A DNA stretch of 9,100 bases from contig JAJECF010000177.1 in assembly GCA_022822125.1 (NCBI GenBank), positions 1-9,100 on the forward strand. Reading direction: 5' to 3'. The notes beneath the pieces were generated by a model. The model made no database searches and was not told the origin of the DNA. It saw only the letters and a program-made list of their open reading frames with translations. The position numbers and the translations under genes were made by a program. The stretch is from Alphaproteobacteria bacterium. GTDB taxonomy: Bacteria > Pseudomonadota > Alphaproteobacteria > Bin95. Shown here piece by piece: positions 1 to 6,881 of the stretch (position 1 is its first letter; every line of letters starts with the position of its first letter).

Positions 1-753
1 TCGTCGCGCCTGTTCCTGGGCACGGCGCAATATCCCTCCCCGGCGGTGCTGGGCGAGGCGATCCGCGCGTCCGGCGCAGAGGTCGTCACCGTGTCGCTCC
101 GGCGCGAGTCCGGCGCGGCGCGCGCGGGCCAGGGCTTCTGGGAGCTGATCCGCTCGCTCGGCGTGCGCGTGCTGCCCAATACCGCCGGCTGCCACAGCGT
201 CCGCGAGGCGGTGACGACGGCGGAGATGGCCCGCGAGGTGTTCGAGACCGACTGGATCAAGCTGGAGGTGATCGGCGAGGACGACACGCTCCAGCCCGAC
301 GTGTTCGGCCTGGTGGAAGCCGCGCGCATCCTGACCGATTCGGGCTTCAAGGTGTTCCCCTACACGACCGAGGACCTTGTGGTGGCGGAGCGGCTGCTCC
401 AGGCGGGCTGCGAGGTGCTGATGCCCTGGGGCGCGCCCATCGGCAGCGGGCGCGGCCTCAACAATGTCTTCGCGCTGCGCGCCATGCGGGCGCATTTCCC
501 CGATGTGCCGCTGGTGGTGGACGCCGGCATCGGCCTGCCGAGCCATGCGGCCGCCGCGATGGAACTCGGCTATGACGCCGTGCTGCTGAACACGGCGGTC
601 GCAAAGGCGGGCGACCCGGCGAGGATGGCCGCGGCCTTTGCGCAGGCGGTGGCGGCCGGCCGCGCGGCCCGGGAGGCCGACCCGATGGAGCCGCGCGACA
701 TGGCGGAGCCTTCCACGCCCGTCATCGGCCGGGCCGTGCTCGGCGATGCTTGA
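1..753 (+). CDS. thiG: Thiazole synthase ThiG (5'-truncated by window edge)
   Basis: ThiG builds the thiazole phosphate half of thiamine in the cytoplasm from 1-deoxy-D-xylulose 5-phosphate, dehydroglycine and sulfur carried as ThiS thiocarboxylate. The frame is open from base 1 and 250 residues are visible; family members are about 255-265 residues, so only roughly the first ten are missing and the true start lies upstream. Seen in the sequence: the N-terminal [13 protein letters not shown] strand, the [15 protein letters not shown] segment whose Lys (visible residue 87) matches the family's imine-forming lysine, [14 protein letters not shown] (142-155), the DAGIG phosphate-site turn (174-178) and LLNTAVA (195-201). 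It overlaps thiE by 8 bases, so the two are co-transcribed. In alphaproteobacteria thiC, thiO and thiS commonly precede this pair, and a TPP riboswitch would then lie outside the window. Identification is secure. Confidence 0.97.
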   Translation, partial: SSRLFLGTAQYPSPAVLGEAIRASGAEVVTVSLRRESGAARAGQGFWELIRSLGVRVLPNTAGCHSVREAVTTAEMAREVFETDWIKLEVIGEDDTLQPDVFGLVEAARILTDSGFKVFPYTTEDLVVAERLLQAGCEVLMPWGAPIGSGRGLNNVFALRAMRAHFPDVPLVVDAGIGLPSHAAAAMELGYDAVLLNTAVAKAGDPARMAAAFAQAVAAGRAAREADPMEPRDMAEPSTPVIGRAVLGDA

Positions 754-1363
754 CCCGTTCTACCCGATCTTCGACAGCGCGGCATGGTGCGAACGGCTGG
801 TGCCGCACGGCATCCGCCTCGTGCAATTGCGCATCAAGGACCGGCCGGAAGCCGAACTGCGCGCCGAGATACGGGCAGCGAAGGCGGTCTGCGCAGCGCA
901 TGACTGCCGGCTTATCGTCAATGACTACTGGCGGCTCGCCATCGAGGAGGGCTGCGATTTCGTCCATCTCGGCCAGGAGGACCTGGACGGGGCGGACCTG
1001 GACGCCATCCGGGCCGCCGGGCTCAGCCTCGGCGTCAGCACGCATGACGATGCCGAACTGGAGCGCGCGCTGGCGACGGCGCCCGACTATGTGGCGCTCG
1101 GGCCGGTCTATCCGACGATCCTGAAGGCGATGCGCTTCGGCCCGCAGGGGCTGGAGCGGGTCGGCGAATGGAAGCGGCGCGTCGGCGCGCTGCCGCTTGT
1201 CGCCATAGGCGGCCTCACCGTGGAGCGCGCGCCCGGCGTGCTGCAAGCCGGCGCCGACATCCTCTCCGCCGTCACCGACATCACGCTCAATCCCGACCCG
1301 GAAGCGCGCGTGCGTGAGTGGCTGGCCGCCACCCGCGCCCGGAGCGGACGCCCCTCGGGCTGA
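746..1363 (+). CDS. thiE: Thiamine-phosphate synthase ThiE
   Basis: ThiE joins HMP pyrophosphate to thiazole phosphate to give thiamine phosphate, the step after ThiG. The protein is 205 residues, normal for this TIM-barrel family. Motifs seen: QLRIK (27-31), IVND (57-60, pyrophosphate/Mg site), HLGQED (74-79), GVSTH (96-100), GPVYPT (119-124), AIGG (153-156) and the C-terminal DILSAVTDI. The loop after GPVYPT reads [11 protein letters not shown] instead of the usual T-x-T-K type sequence; from memory this is a recurrent alphaproteobacterial form rather than damage. The ATG at 746 was chosen because translation from there gives the expected N-terminus MLDPFYPI; a reading frame opening at 638 only adds codons shadowing thiG. 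There is no clear Shine-Dalgarno sequence, and the start lies 8 bases inside thiG, which points to translational coupling. Confidence 0.95.
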   Translation: MLDPFYPIFDSAAWCERLVPHGIRLVQLRIKDRPEAELRAEIRAAKAVCAAHDCRLIVNDYWRLAIEEGCDFVHLGQEDLDGADLDAIRAAGLSLGVSTHDDAELERALATAPDYVALGPVYPTILKAMRFGPQGLERVGEWKRRVGALPLVAIGGLTVERAPGVLQAGADILSAVTDITLNPDPEARVREWLAATRARSGRPSG

Positions 1364-1376
1364 AACCGAGGTCCGT

Positions 1377-1768
1377 CCCTCGATACGCGGCTGACGCCGC
1401 TACTCGGGATGAGGCCCCTTCGACAAGCTCAGGACAGGCCCTTCGATACGCCGCTTCGCGGCTACTCAGGATGAGGAGAAGGCGGCCGGCCGTTTCTCGG
1501 GACGATACCAGCGGTTGTTGATCTGAACCGATGGCGCGGTGCTTCCCTACCGTAGCCCCGGTCCTTTGTCCTCATCCCGAGTAGCGGCGCCAGCCGCGTA
1601 TCGAGGGGGCCAGACGGCGAGGGACGTCCCCTTCGGCAAGCTCAGGACAGGCTCCTTCGACAGGCGCAGGACGGGTCCTCGATACGCGGCTGGCACCGCC
1701 ACTCGGAATGGGGAAACCCGGCTTTTGCTCCTTACCCTGAGTAGCGGCGCCAGCCGCGTATCGAAGGG
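1377..1768. repeat. Mosaic of short palindromic (REP/REPIN-like) repeats
   Basis: Two repeat units alternate here. Unit A is about 38 bp: CCCTCGATACGCGGC, a short loop, GCCGCTACTCGGGATGAGG. Plus-orientation copies lie at 1377-1414, 1439-1476 and 1677-1713 (degenerate); minus-orientation copies lie at 1570-1607 and 1730-1768. Copies 1377-1414 and 1570-1607 (reverse-complemented) differ at one base, and 1579-1604 is identical to 1739-1764. Each A unit holds a small hairpin, for example GCGGC/GCCGC around TGAC at 1387-1400 and GCCGC/GCGGC around TTC at 1450-1462. Unit B, CTTCGACAAGCTCAGGACAG with flanking C and G bases, lies at 1415-1438, 1628-1651 (one mismatch) and, degenerate, 1654-1674. Opposed A copies make larger inverted repeats. 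The array sits between converging genes, the usual place for REP elements, and may help end transcription from both sides. Open frames across it are repeat translations, not genes. Confidence 0.88.
1476..1498. terminator. Inverted repeat, possible transcription terminator
   Basis: Arms GAGAA (1476-1480) and TTCTC (1494-1498) flank the 10-bp palindrome CGGCCGGCCG (1483-1492), giving a strong G+C-rich hairpin 112 bases after the thiE stop. It begins at the edge of a repeat unit, and only three T residues lie inside the right arm with no U-tract after it. It could end the thi transcript, but this is weakly supported; the rest of 1499-1569 shows nothing recognisable. Confidence 0.3.
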
Positions 1769-1813
1769 CGATCGCCGTTCAAAACCGTCCGATGCCGCGA
1801 TAGCTCACGCCGG

Positions 1814-3070
1814 TCAATCGACGATGCCGTTGAGCGCGTAGTCGAAGGCTTCGTAGCTGTGCAGCCGCTTTTCCTCGGCGCGGCGGGCGTATTCGTCGCT
1901 CACCGGGCGGCTCAGGATAATCGGCACATCGGCCTCGTGCAGGCTGCCATGGGTGCGCAGCCGATGGCCCTTTAGGCCGCCGAGATCGTGGTCCGCCTCG
2001 CGGCCGCCGATAACGGTGCGCGCATCGGCGAGCACCGCCAGGTCGCCCTCGCGGTCATGGGGCAGGTCGAATTCCCGCGAGACCGCCTCGCGGGTCAGCA
2101 CGCGCTCCACGCCCGGCGTATCCGCGATGGCTTCGGCCGCCCGCTCGCCCGCCAGTCCGTCATGGCAATAGACGCGCACGAAGCCGCCGAGCGAGCCGTG
2201 ATGGCCCACAAAGGCGTCGGTGATGGGGCAGATGACGGTGCTTGCGCCCGCGCCGAACTCGCTGTCCAGAATGTCCTGCAGCCAGACCACGCAGGGGGCG
2301 CCCTCCTCGTCCGCCTTGTCGTTCATGCCGTGATCGGCGGTGAGCGCCACGGTCGCGCCCAGCGCCTCGAAGGCGCCGAAGCGCGCGTCCATTTCCGCGT
2401 AGAAGCGGTCGGCCTGCCTGTGCCCCGGCGCGTGGGCGTGCTGGATATAGTCGGTGAGCGAGAGGTAGAGCATGTCCGGGCGGCGCTCCTCCAGCAGCTT
2501 CAGCCCGGCGTCGAGCACGAAGAGGGAGAGCTCCGCCGAATACATGTCCGGCAGCGGTTGGCCGACAAAGCCGAGCGCGTCCTCGATGCCGTTCTCCGCC
2601 ATGGTGCAGCGGTCGGCATGCTGCGAGGAGAAGCTGACCGAGCCGCCCGAGAGGTCCATGCCCTTCTGGAGCTGGCGGCGGAGCTTGTCCTTGGCGGTGA
2701 TCGAGGCGACCCGCAGGCCCTTGCGCGAGAACGCGCTCATCGCCGACTCGATCCTGAGCAATTCAGGCCCCGTCATCACCACCGGCTCGTTCGTCGCCCG
2801 GTCGAGGTAGAAATTGCCGGAAATGCCATGCGCCGAGGCCGGGCGGCCGGTGACGATGGACATGTTGTTGGGGCAGGTGAAGCTCGGCATGGTGCCCTCT
2901 GCCACCGTATGGAAGCCGCCGCGCATGTAGCGGGTGATATTGGGCAGGATGCCGGCCTTGAGCCCATGCTCGATATAGGCCGGGTCCCCGCCGTCGATGC
3001 AGACCACGACCAGCGGCCGCGCCGGCGGCCGGTAGCCGATGCCGTTCACTTCCAGTGTGTCTGTCGCCAT
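1814..3070 (-). CDS. phnA: Probable phosphonoacetate hydrolase (alkaline phosphatase superfamily)
   Basis: PhnA hydrolyses the C-P bond of phosphonoacetate to acetate and phosphate, the last step of 2-aminoethylphosphonate breakdown by the PhnW-PhnY-PhnA route. The protein is 418 residues, close to the family length. The two-zinc site of the superfamily is complete: Asp26 (VVCIDGGDP), nucleophile Thr65 (MPSFTCPNN), Asp207 and His211 (LTDYIQHAHAPG), Asp246-His247 (TADHGMN) and His374 (RTHGSLHE). Lys127 and Lys129 in ITAKDKL match the substrate-binding lysine pair I recall from the Sinorhizobium enzyme, which favours PhnA over a general phosphodiesterase. No signal peptide is seen, so it is probably cytoplasmic. 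The ATG at 3070 has an AGGAG site 7 bases upstream, formed from the last codons of trxB, which ends 4 bases before. No phnW or phnY is visible. The alternative is a related nucleotide pyrophosphatase/phosphodiesterase. Confidence 0.85.
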   Translation of the reverse strand: MATDTLEVNGIGYRPPARPLVVVCIDGGDPAYIEHGLKAGILPNITRYMRGGFHTVAEGTMPSFTCPNNMSIVTGRPASAHGISGNFYLDRATNEPVVMTGPELLRIESAMSAFSRKGLRVASITAKDKLRRQLQKGMDLSGGSVSFSSQHADRCTMAENGIEDALGFVGQPLPDMYSAELSLFVLDAGLKLLEERRPDMLYLSLTDYIQHAHAPGHRQADRFYAEMDARFGAFEALGATVALTADHGMNDKADEEGAPCVVWLQDILDSEFGAGASTVICPITDAFVGHHGSLGGFVRVYCHDGLAGERAAEAIADTPGVERVLTREAVSREFDLPHDREGDLAVLADARTVIGGREADHDLGGLKGHRLRTHGSLHEADVPIILSRPVSDEYARRAEEKRLHSYEAFDYALNGIVD

Positions 3071-3074
3071 CCCG

Positions 3075-4019
3075 CTACTCCTGCGCCGCCAGGTATTTCT
3101 CGGCCTCCAGCGCCGCCATGCAGCCGAGGCCGGCGGCGGTGACGGCCTGGCGGAAGACCTTGTCCTTCACGTCGCCCGCCGCGAACACGCCCGGCACGGA
3201 GGTCACCGTGCTGTCCGGGCGGGTGATGAGATAACCTTCCTCGTCCATCTCCAGCAGGCCCCGGAAGATGTCGGTGTTGGGGCGATGGCCGATGGCGATG
3301 AACACGCCGTCCACCGCGCGCTCGCTCACCGCGCCGGTCTTCACATGGCGGAGCTTCGCCCCGGTCACGCCCGCCGGCTCGCCGCCGCCCAGCACCTCGT
3401 CCAGCACCGTGTCCCAGACCATCTCGACCTTCTCGTTGCGGAACAGGCGCTCCTGCAGGATTTTCTCGGCGCGCAAGCTGTCGCGCCGGTGGACCACCGA
3501 GACCCTGCTGGCGTGGTTGGTGAGGTAGAGCGCCTCCTCGACCGCCGTGTTGCCTCCGCCCACCACCAGCACCTCGCGGTCGCGGAAGAAGAAGCCGTCG
3601 CAGGTGGCGCAGGCGGAGACGCCGAAGCCCCGGAACCGCTCCTCGCTCGGCAGGCCCAGCCACTTGGCCTCCGCCCCGGTCGAGACGATGACCGTGTCGG
3701 CCGTATAGACCTGCCCGCTGTCGCCCTTGCAGACCATCGGCCGGGCCTCGAAATCGCATGCGGTAATCATGTCGAAATAGGTTTCCGTGCCGACATGCCC
3801 GGCCTGGGCCTCCATCTGCTCCATCAGCCACGGGCCCTGGATCACGTCGGCGAAGCCCGGATAGTTCTCGACATCGGTGGTGATGGTGAGCTGCCCGCCC
3901 GGCGCCATGCCCTGCACCAGGCCGGGCCTGAGCGCGGCGCGGGCGGCATAGATGGCGGCCGTGTAGCCGGCGGGGCCGGAGCCGAGAATCAGGACCCTGT
4001 GGTGGATGGGGTCGGCCAT
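3075..4019 (-). CDS. trxB: Thioredoxin-disulfide reductase TrxB
   Basis: This is a cytoplasmic flavoprotein that passes electrons from NADPH to oxidised thioredoxin. The 314 residues match the low-molecular-weight bacterial enzyme. Order of motifs: FAD-binding GSGPAG (13-18), GGQL (41-44) and ENYPGF (51-56), the redox-active CATC (137-140), NADPH-binding GGGNTAVE (154-161), HRRDSLRA (177-184) whose arginines are the usual 2'-phosphate contacts, and the C-terminal FAD motif AAGDVKDKVFRQAVTAAGLG (280-299). No key residue is missing. The ATG at 4019 puts the first beta strand at residue 8; a weak AAGG lies 10 bases upstream. It is the first gene of a minus-strand pair with phnA, 4 bases apart, and is divergent from the SDR gene across 87 bases. 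Reduced thioredoxin could serve the sulfurtransferase encoded further along, but the sequence does not show that link. Confidence 0.97.
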   Translation of the reverse strand: MADPIHHRVLILGSGPAGYTAAIYAARAALRPGLVQGMAPGGQLTITTDVENYPGFADVIQGPWLMEQMEAQAGHVGTETYFDMITACDFEARPMVCKGDSGQVYTADTVIVSTGAEAKWLGLPSEERFRGFGVSACATCDGFFFRDREVLVVGGGNTAVEEALYLTNHASRVSVVHRRDSLRAEKILQERLFRNEKVEMVWDTVLDEVLGGGEPAGVTGAKLRHVKTGAVSERAVDGVFIAIGHRPNTDIFRGLLEMDEEGYLITRPDSTVTSVPGVFAAGDVKDKVFRQAVTAAGLGCMAALEAEKYLAAQE

Positions 4020-4106
4020 GTCGTCTCAACCTTGCTTTCGGGCTGCCGGGCTGGCGCGGCCGGCCCGCTCATGTAGCATGGCCGGAAAAGGGAGGCACGG
4101 GGACAG
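4020..4106. promoter_or_regulatory. Divergent intergenic region, trxB / SDR gene
   Basis: These 87 bases must carry the start signals for trxB (minus) and probably the SDR gene (plus). An AGGGAGG ribosome site at 4089-4095 lies 11 bases before the SDR ATG. CATG-TAG-CATG at 4070-4080 is a small perfect inverted repeat and GGCCGGCC at 4058-4065 is an 8-bp palindrome; either could be chance in G+C-rich DNA. I could not place a convincing sigma-70 -35/-10 pair in either direction. Confidence 0.5.
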
Positions 4107-4892
4107 ATGAGGACCATCGTGACGGGCGCAGCGCGCGGCATCGGGCGCGCGGTTTGCCGGAGGCTGGCGCAGGACGCAAGGCGCAGCAACCGCCCGGCGC
4201 ATATCGCGGCCGTGGACCGCGCGCATGAGAACGAACTCGACGGCCTGCTCGCCGAGCTCCGCGAAGAAGGGGTCGAGGCCACGCCCTTCATGGGCGATCT
4301 CGGCGACCCGGAGGAGCCGGCGCGCCTCGTTGCGGCGGCCGCCGACGCGATGGGCGGCATCGACGCGCTGGTGTCCAATGCCGGCATCGCCGCGCCCGCC
4401 CCGCTGACGAGGCTCGGGCTCGACGAGTGGGACCTCACCATGAATGTGAACACCCGCGCGACCTGGCTGCTCGGCAAGGCGGCGCATCCGCATCTGAAGG
4501 AGAGCCGGGGCGCCATCGCGGTGACGGCCTCCATGTCCGGCATGAACCCGCATAGCGGCATGGGCGCCTATTCGGCCAGCAAGGCCGGCGTCATCATCCT
4601 CGCCAAGCAGATGGCGCAGGAATGGGCGGCAGACGGCATCCGCGTCAATTGCGTCTCGCCCGGCTTCGTGCGCACCATGATGACCGAGGCGATGTATGAG
4701 GACCCCGGGATCAAGGCGGCGCGCGAAGAACTGGTGCCGATGGGCCGGGTCGCCCAGCCGGAAGACATCGCCGACATCATCGCCTTCCTGCTCGGCCCCG
4801 ACTCCCGCTATGTCACCGGGCAGGTGATCCTGACCGACGGCGGGCTCTCGGAATCCATGTACAACCACATCCCCGGCCGGCCCCGCTCCTGA
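4107..4892 (+). CDS. SDR-family NAD-type oxidoreductase, substrate unknown
   Basis: This is a classical short-chain dehydrogenase/reductase of 261 residues. Seen: the cofactor motif TGAARGIG (6-13), Asp37 at the end of beta-2 (IAAVDRA), which usually selects NAD(H) over NADP(H), GDL (63-65), NAG (91-93), and the catalytic tetrad Asn115 (NVNT), Ser142 (TASMSG), Tyr155 and Lys159 (YSASK), then the SPGFVRT segment (184-190) and the C-terminal YVTGQVILTDGG. The start at 4107 has an AGGGAGG site and places the first beta strand directly at the N-terminus. Eleven bases separate it from the enolase-superfamily gene, so the two are likely one transcript and act on related compounds: in non-phosphorylative sugar pathways an SDR oxidises a sugar or hydroxy-acid and an enolase-superfamily enzyme dehydrates the sugar acid. 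The substrate cannot be read from the sequence. A FabG-type ketoacyl reductase is possible but less likely in this setting. Confidence 0.9.
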   Translation: MRTIVTGAARGIGRAVCRRLAQDARRSNRPAHIAAVDRAHENELDGLLAELREEGVEATPFMGDLGDPEEPARLVAAAADAMGGIDALVSNAGIAAPAPLTRLGLDEWDLTMNVNTRATWLLGKAAHPHLKESRGAIAVTASMSGMNPHSGMGAYSASKAGVIILAKQMAQEWAADGIRVNCVSPGFVRTMMTEAMYEDPGIKAAREELVPMGRVAQPEDIADIIAFLLGPDSRYVTGQVILTDGGLSESMYNHIPGRPRS

Positions 4893-4903
4893 GCGCCCGA
4901 CCG

Positions 4904-6103
4904 ATGAAGATCACCGCGCTCGAAACGATCCGGCTTGATGAATTCCCCAATGTGCTGTGGGTGCGGGTGCATACCGATGAGGGGCTGGTGGGCCTCGGCG
5001 AGACCTTCTTCGGCGCCCGGGCGGTCGAGGCCTGGCTGCACGAGTCGGCGGCGATGGTGGTGCTCGGCCGCGATCCGCTCTCCATCGAGCGCATCGGCCG
5101 GGACCTCACGCCCTATATCGGTTACACGGGCACCGGGGCCGAGGCCCGCGGCCGGTCCGCGGTGGACATCGCGCTCTGGGATATTTTCGGCAAGGCGACG
5201 GGCCAGCCGGTTTACCAATTGCTCGGCGGCCTCAGCCGGGAGCGCATCCGCACCTACAACACCTGCGCGGGCTACCGCTATGTGCGCAGCCGCCCGGACT
5301 GGGGCACGGACGACTGGGGGCTGGGCGGCGCGGCCGAAGGCCCGTATGAGGACCTCGACGCCTTCCTCCACCGCGCCGACGAACTGGCGTTGAGCCTGCT
5401 GGAGCAGGGCATTACGGGCATGAAGATCTGGCCGTTCGACCATGCGGCGGTGGAGTCCGACGGCTATTACATCTCCAACCGCGACCTCGATCTCGCGCTG
5501 GAGCCGTTCCGCAAGATTCGCGGCGCGGTGGGCGATCGCATGGACATCATGGTCGAGCTGCACACGCTCTGGCGCCATCCGGCCGCGGTGAAGATCGCGG
5601 CCGCCCTCGAGCCCTTCGATCCCTTCTGGTACGAGGACCCGATCCGCGCGGACAGCGTCGCGGCGCTGGCCGACTACGCGTCCAGAACCCGTGTGCCGGT
5701 CTGCCTGAGCGAGACCCTCGGCGGCAAGTGGGAATTCCGCGACCTGCTGGAGTCCGGGGCCTGCGGCATCGTCATGCCGGACGTCTCCTGGTGCGGCGGA
5801 CTGACGGAGGCCAGAAAGATCGCGGCGCTGGCGGACGCATACCATCGGCCGGTGGCCCCGCATGATTGCTCGGGGCCGGTCGCGTTTATGGCCTGCGTGC
5901 ATCTGTCGCTCAGCGTGCCGAACGCGCTGGTGCAGGAGTCGGTGCGCGCCTTTTACGACGGCTGGTACCGGGAACTCGTCACCGGGGTGCCGACCGTCGA
6001 GAACGGCTGGATCCTGCCCCCGGAAGGGCCGGGCCTCGGCACCGACCTGCTGCCCGGCCTCGACCGGCGCAAGGATGCGCATGTCACGATCAGTCGCGGA
6101 TAG
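4904..6103 (+). CDS. Enolase-superfamily (mandelate racemase/muconate lactonizing) enzyme, acid-sugar dehydratase-like
   Basis: This is a 399-residue member of the mandelate racemase/muconate lactonizing family: capping domain at about 1-125, then a TIM barrel. These enzymes abstract the proton next to a carboxylate, often to dehydrate a sugar acid to a 2-keto-3-deoxy acid. Metal ligands seen are Glu218 (MVELH), Glu244 (WYEDP) and Glu270 (LSETLGG), with His220, Asp293 (MPDVSWCGG), His320 (APHDCSGP) and Glu345 (QESV) at the catalytic positions. The spacing matches what I recall for E. coli galactonate dehydratase (183/185/209/235/258/285/310) with a constant offset of 35. Two departures: the first ligand is Glu rather than the usual Asp, and the barrel-strand-2 motif is GMKIWP, so the second lysine of the K-x-K pair is Trp176. 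The ATG at 4904 follows the SDR stop by 11 bases with no clear ribosome site, suggesting coupling. Family is certain; substrate is unknown. Confidence 0.92.
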   Translation: MKITALETIRLDEFPNVLWVRVHTDEGLVGLGETFFGARAVEAWLHESAAMVVLGRDPLSIERIGRDLTPYIGYTGTGAEARGRSAVDIALWDIFGKATGQPVYQLLGGLSRERIRTYNTCAGYRYVRSRPDWGTDDWGLGGAAEGPYEDLDAFLHRADELALSLLEQGITGMKIWPFDHAAVESDGYYISNRDLDLALEPFRKIRGAVGDRMDIMVELHTLWRHPAAVKIAAALEPFDPFWYEDPIRADSVAALADYASRTRVPVCLSETLGGKWEFRDLLESGACGIVMPDVSWCGGLTEARKIAALADAYHRPVAPHDCSGPVAFMACVHLSLSVPNALVQESVRAFYDGWYRELVTGVPTVENGWILPPEGPGLGTDLLPGLDRRKDAHVTISRG

Positions 6104-6164
6104 TCCGGGCCGGGCGGGGGGCTTATAGTCCGGCGGCGAGTCTTTCCGACTGGAGCGAGAGATT
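6104..6164 (+). promoter_or_regulatory. Gap before alaX, with ribosome site and possible -10
   Basis: In this 61-base gap GGAG at 6152-6155 lies 9 bases before the alaX ATG and fixes that start. TATAGT at 6124-6129 resembles a -10 box, but nothing at the right distance upstream looks like a -35. The alaX operon may have its own promoter here or be read through from the SDR/dehydratase pair. Confidence 0.35.
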
Positions 6165-6881
6165 ATGGACCTCGTCTTCCGCGACGATGCCTATGCGAGA
6201 GACTGCGAGGCCGTGGTGACAGCTGTATCCCCTGCCGGCGTCGCCCTCGACCGCACGGTGTTCTACCCGACCGGCGGCGGCCAGCCCGGCGATACCGGCC
6301 GGCTGGTGGACGAAGGCGGCGCGGCATTCGCCGTGCTGCCGGCGGTGAAGGGCGAGGCCGACGCGGTTCTGCACCCCCTGCCCGAGGGCGTGGCGCCTCC
6401 GCCCGTCGGGACGCGGGTGCGGGCCGAGATCGACTGGGAGCGGCGCTACCGCCATATGCGCATGCACACCTGCCTCCACCTGCTTTCCGCCGTGGTGGCG
6501 GGGGGCGTGACCGGCGGCTCCGTCGGCGAGTGGAAGAGCCGGCTCGATTTCGACCTGCCGGACGTGGCGCTCGACAAGGAGGCGCTCGGCGAGGCGTTGA
6601 ACGCGCTCATCGAAGCCGACCATTCCGTTGTCCCGCGCTGGATCGACGAGGCCGAACTCGACGCCAATCCCGATCTGGTGCGCACCATGTCCGTGCAGCC
6701 GCCGCGCGGCGCCGGGCGGGTGCGCGTGCTGGAGATCGGCCAGGGCGTGGACCTCCAGCCCTGCGGCGGCACCCATGTCGCGCGGACGGCCGAGATCGGG
6801 CGCGTGCGCATCGGCAAGATCGAGAACAAGGGCCGGCGCAACCGGCGCATCAATGTCCATCTGGAGGAGGGGGGCGCATGA
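6165..6881 (+). CDS. alaX: Alanyl-tRNA editing protein AlaX
   Basis: AlaX is a free-standing version of the alanyl-tRNA synthetase editing domain. It hydrolyses wrongly charged Ser-tRNA(Ala) or Gly-tRNA(Ala) in the cytoplasm, protecting translation from Ala-to-Ser/Gly errors. The 238 residues fit the mid-size AlaX class without the C-Ala domain. Seen in order: the substrate-site segment FYPTGGGQPGDTG (33-45), the zinc ligands of the HxxxH motif His101 and His105 (RMHTCLHLL), and the second pair Cys200 and His204 (QPCGGTHV), then the family's terminal KIENKGRRNRRI (218-229). No aminoacylation domain or HIGH/KMSKS-like sequence is present, so it is not a synthetase fragment. The ATG at 6165 has GGAG 9 bases before it. 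Its stop overlaps the sseA start as ATGA. Why an editing factor is coupled to sulfur genes is unclear. Confidence 0.92.
   Translation: MDLVFRDDAYARDCEAVVTAVSPAGVALDRTVFYPTGGGQPGDTGRLVDEGGAAFAVLPAVKGEADAVLHPLPEGVAPPPVGTRVRAEIDWERRYRHMRMHTCLHLLSAVVAGGVTGGSVGEWKSRLDFDLPDVALDKEALGEALNALIEADHSVVPRWIDEAELDANPDLVRTMSVQPPRGAGRVRVLEIGQGVDLQPCGGTHVARTAEIGRVRIGKIENKGRRNRRINVHLEEGGA
6865..6870 (+). promoter_or_regulatory. Strong ribosome binding site for sseA
   Basis: A perfect AGGAGG lies 7 bases before the ATG at 6878, inside the last codons of alaX. It fixes the sseA start although the frame is open further upstream, to 6530. Confidence 0.85.

Noticed and set aside
1377..1768. CRISPR array
   Set aside because: The repeats are in both orientations, differ in spacing, contain two alternating unit types, and lack regular unique spacers.
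1318..1841. Open frames of 67 and 100 codons between thiE and phnA
   Set aside because: They run through the palindromic repeats, have low-complexity Arg/Ser/Gly-rich products, no ribosome sites, and overlap flanking genes.
1988..3142. Long plus-strand open frame (384 codons) opposite phnA
   Set aside because: It is antisense to a gene with a complete active site; the product is His/Arg/Ala-rich with no recognisable motif, as expected for a shadow frame in G+C-rich DNA.
3039..4076. Plus-strand open frame (345 codons) opposite trxB
   Set aside because: Same reason: trxB is complete and canonical on the minus strand.
4058..4080. Operator between trxB and the SDR gene (GGCCGGCC and CATG-TAG-CATG)
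   Set aside because: Both palindromes are short and likely by chance in DNA this rich in G+C; no regulator gene is nearby, so they are noted only within the intergenic entry.
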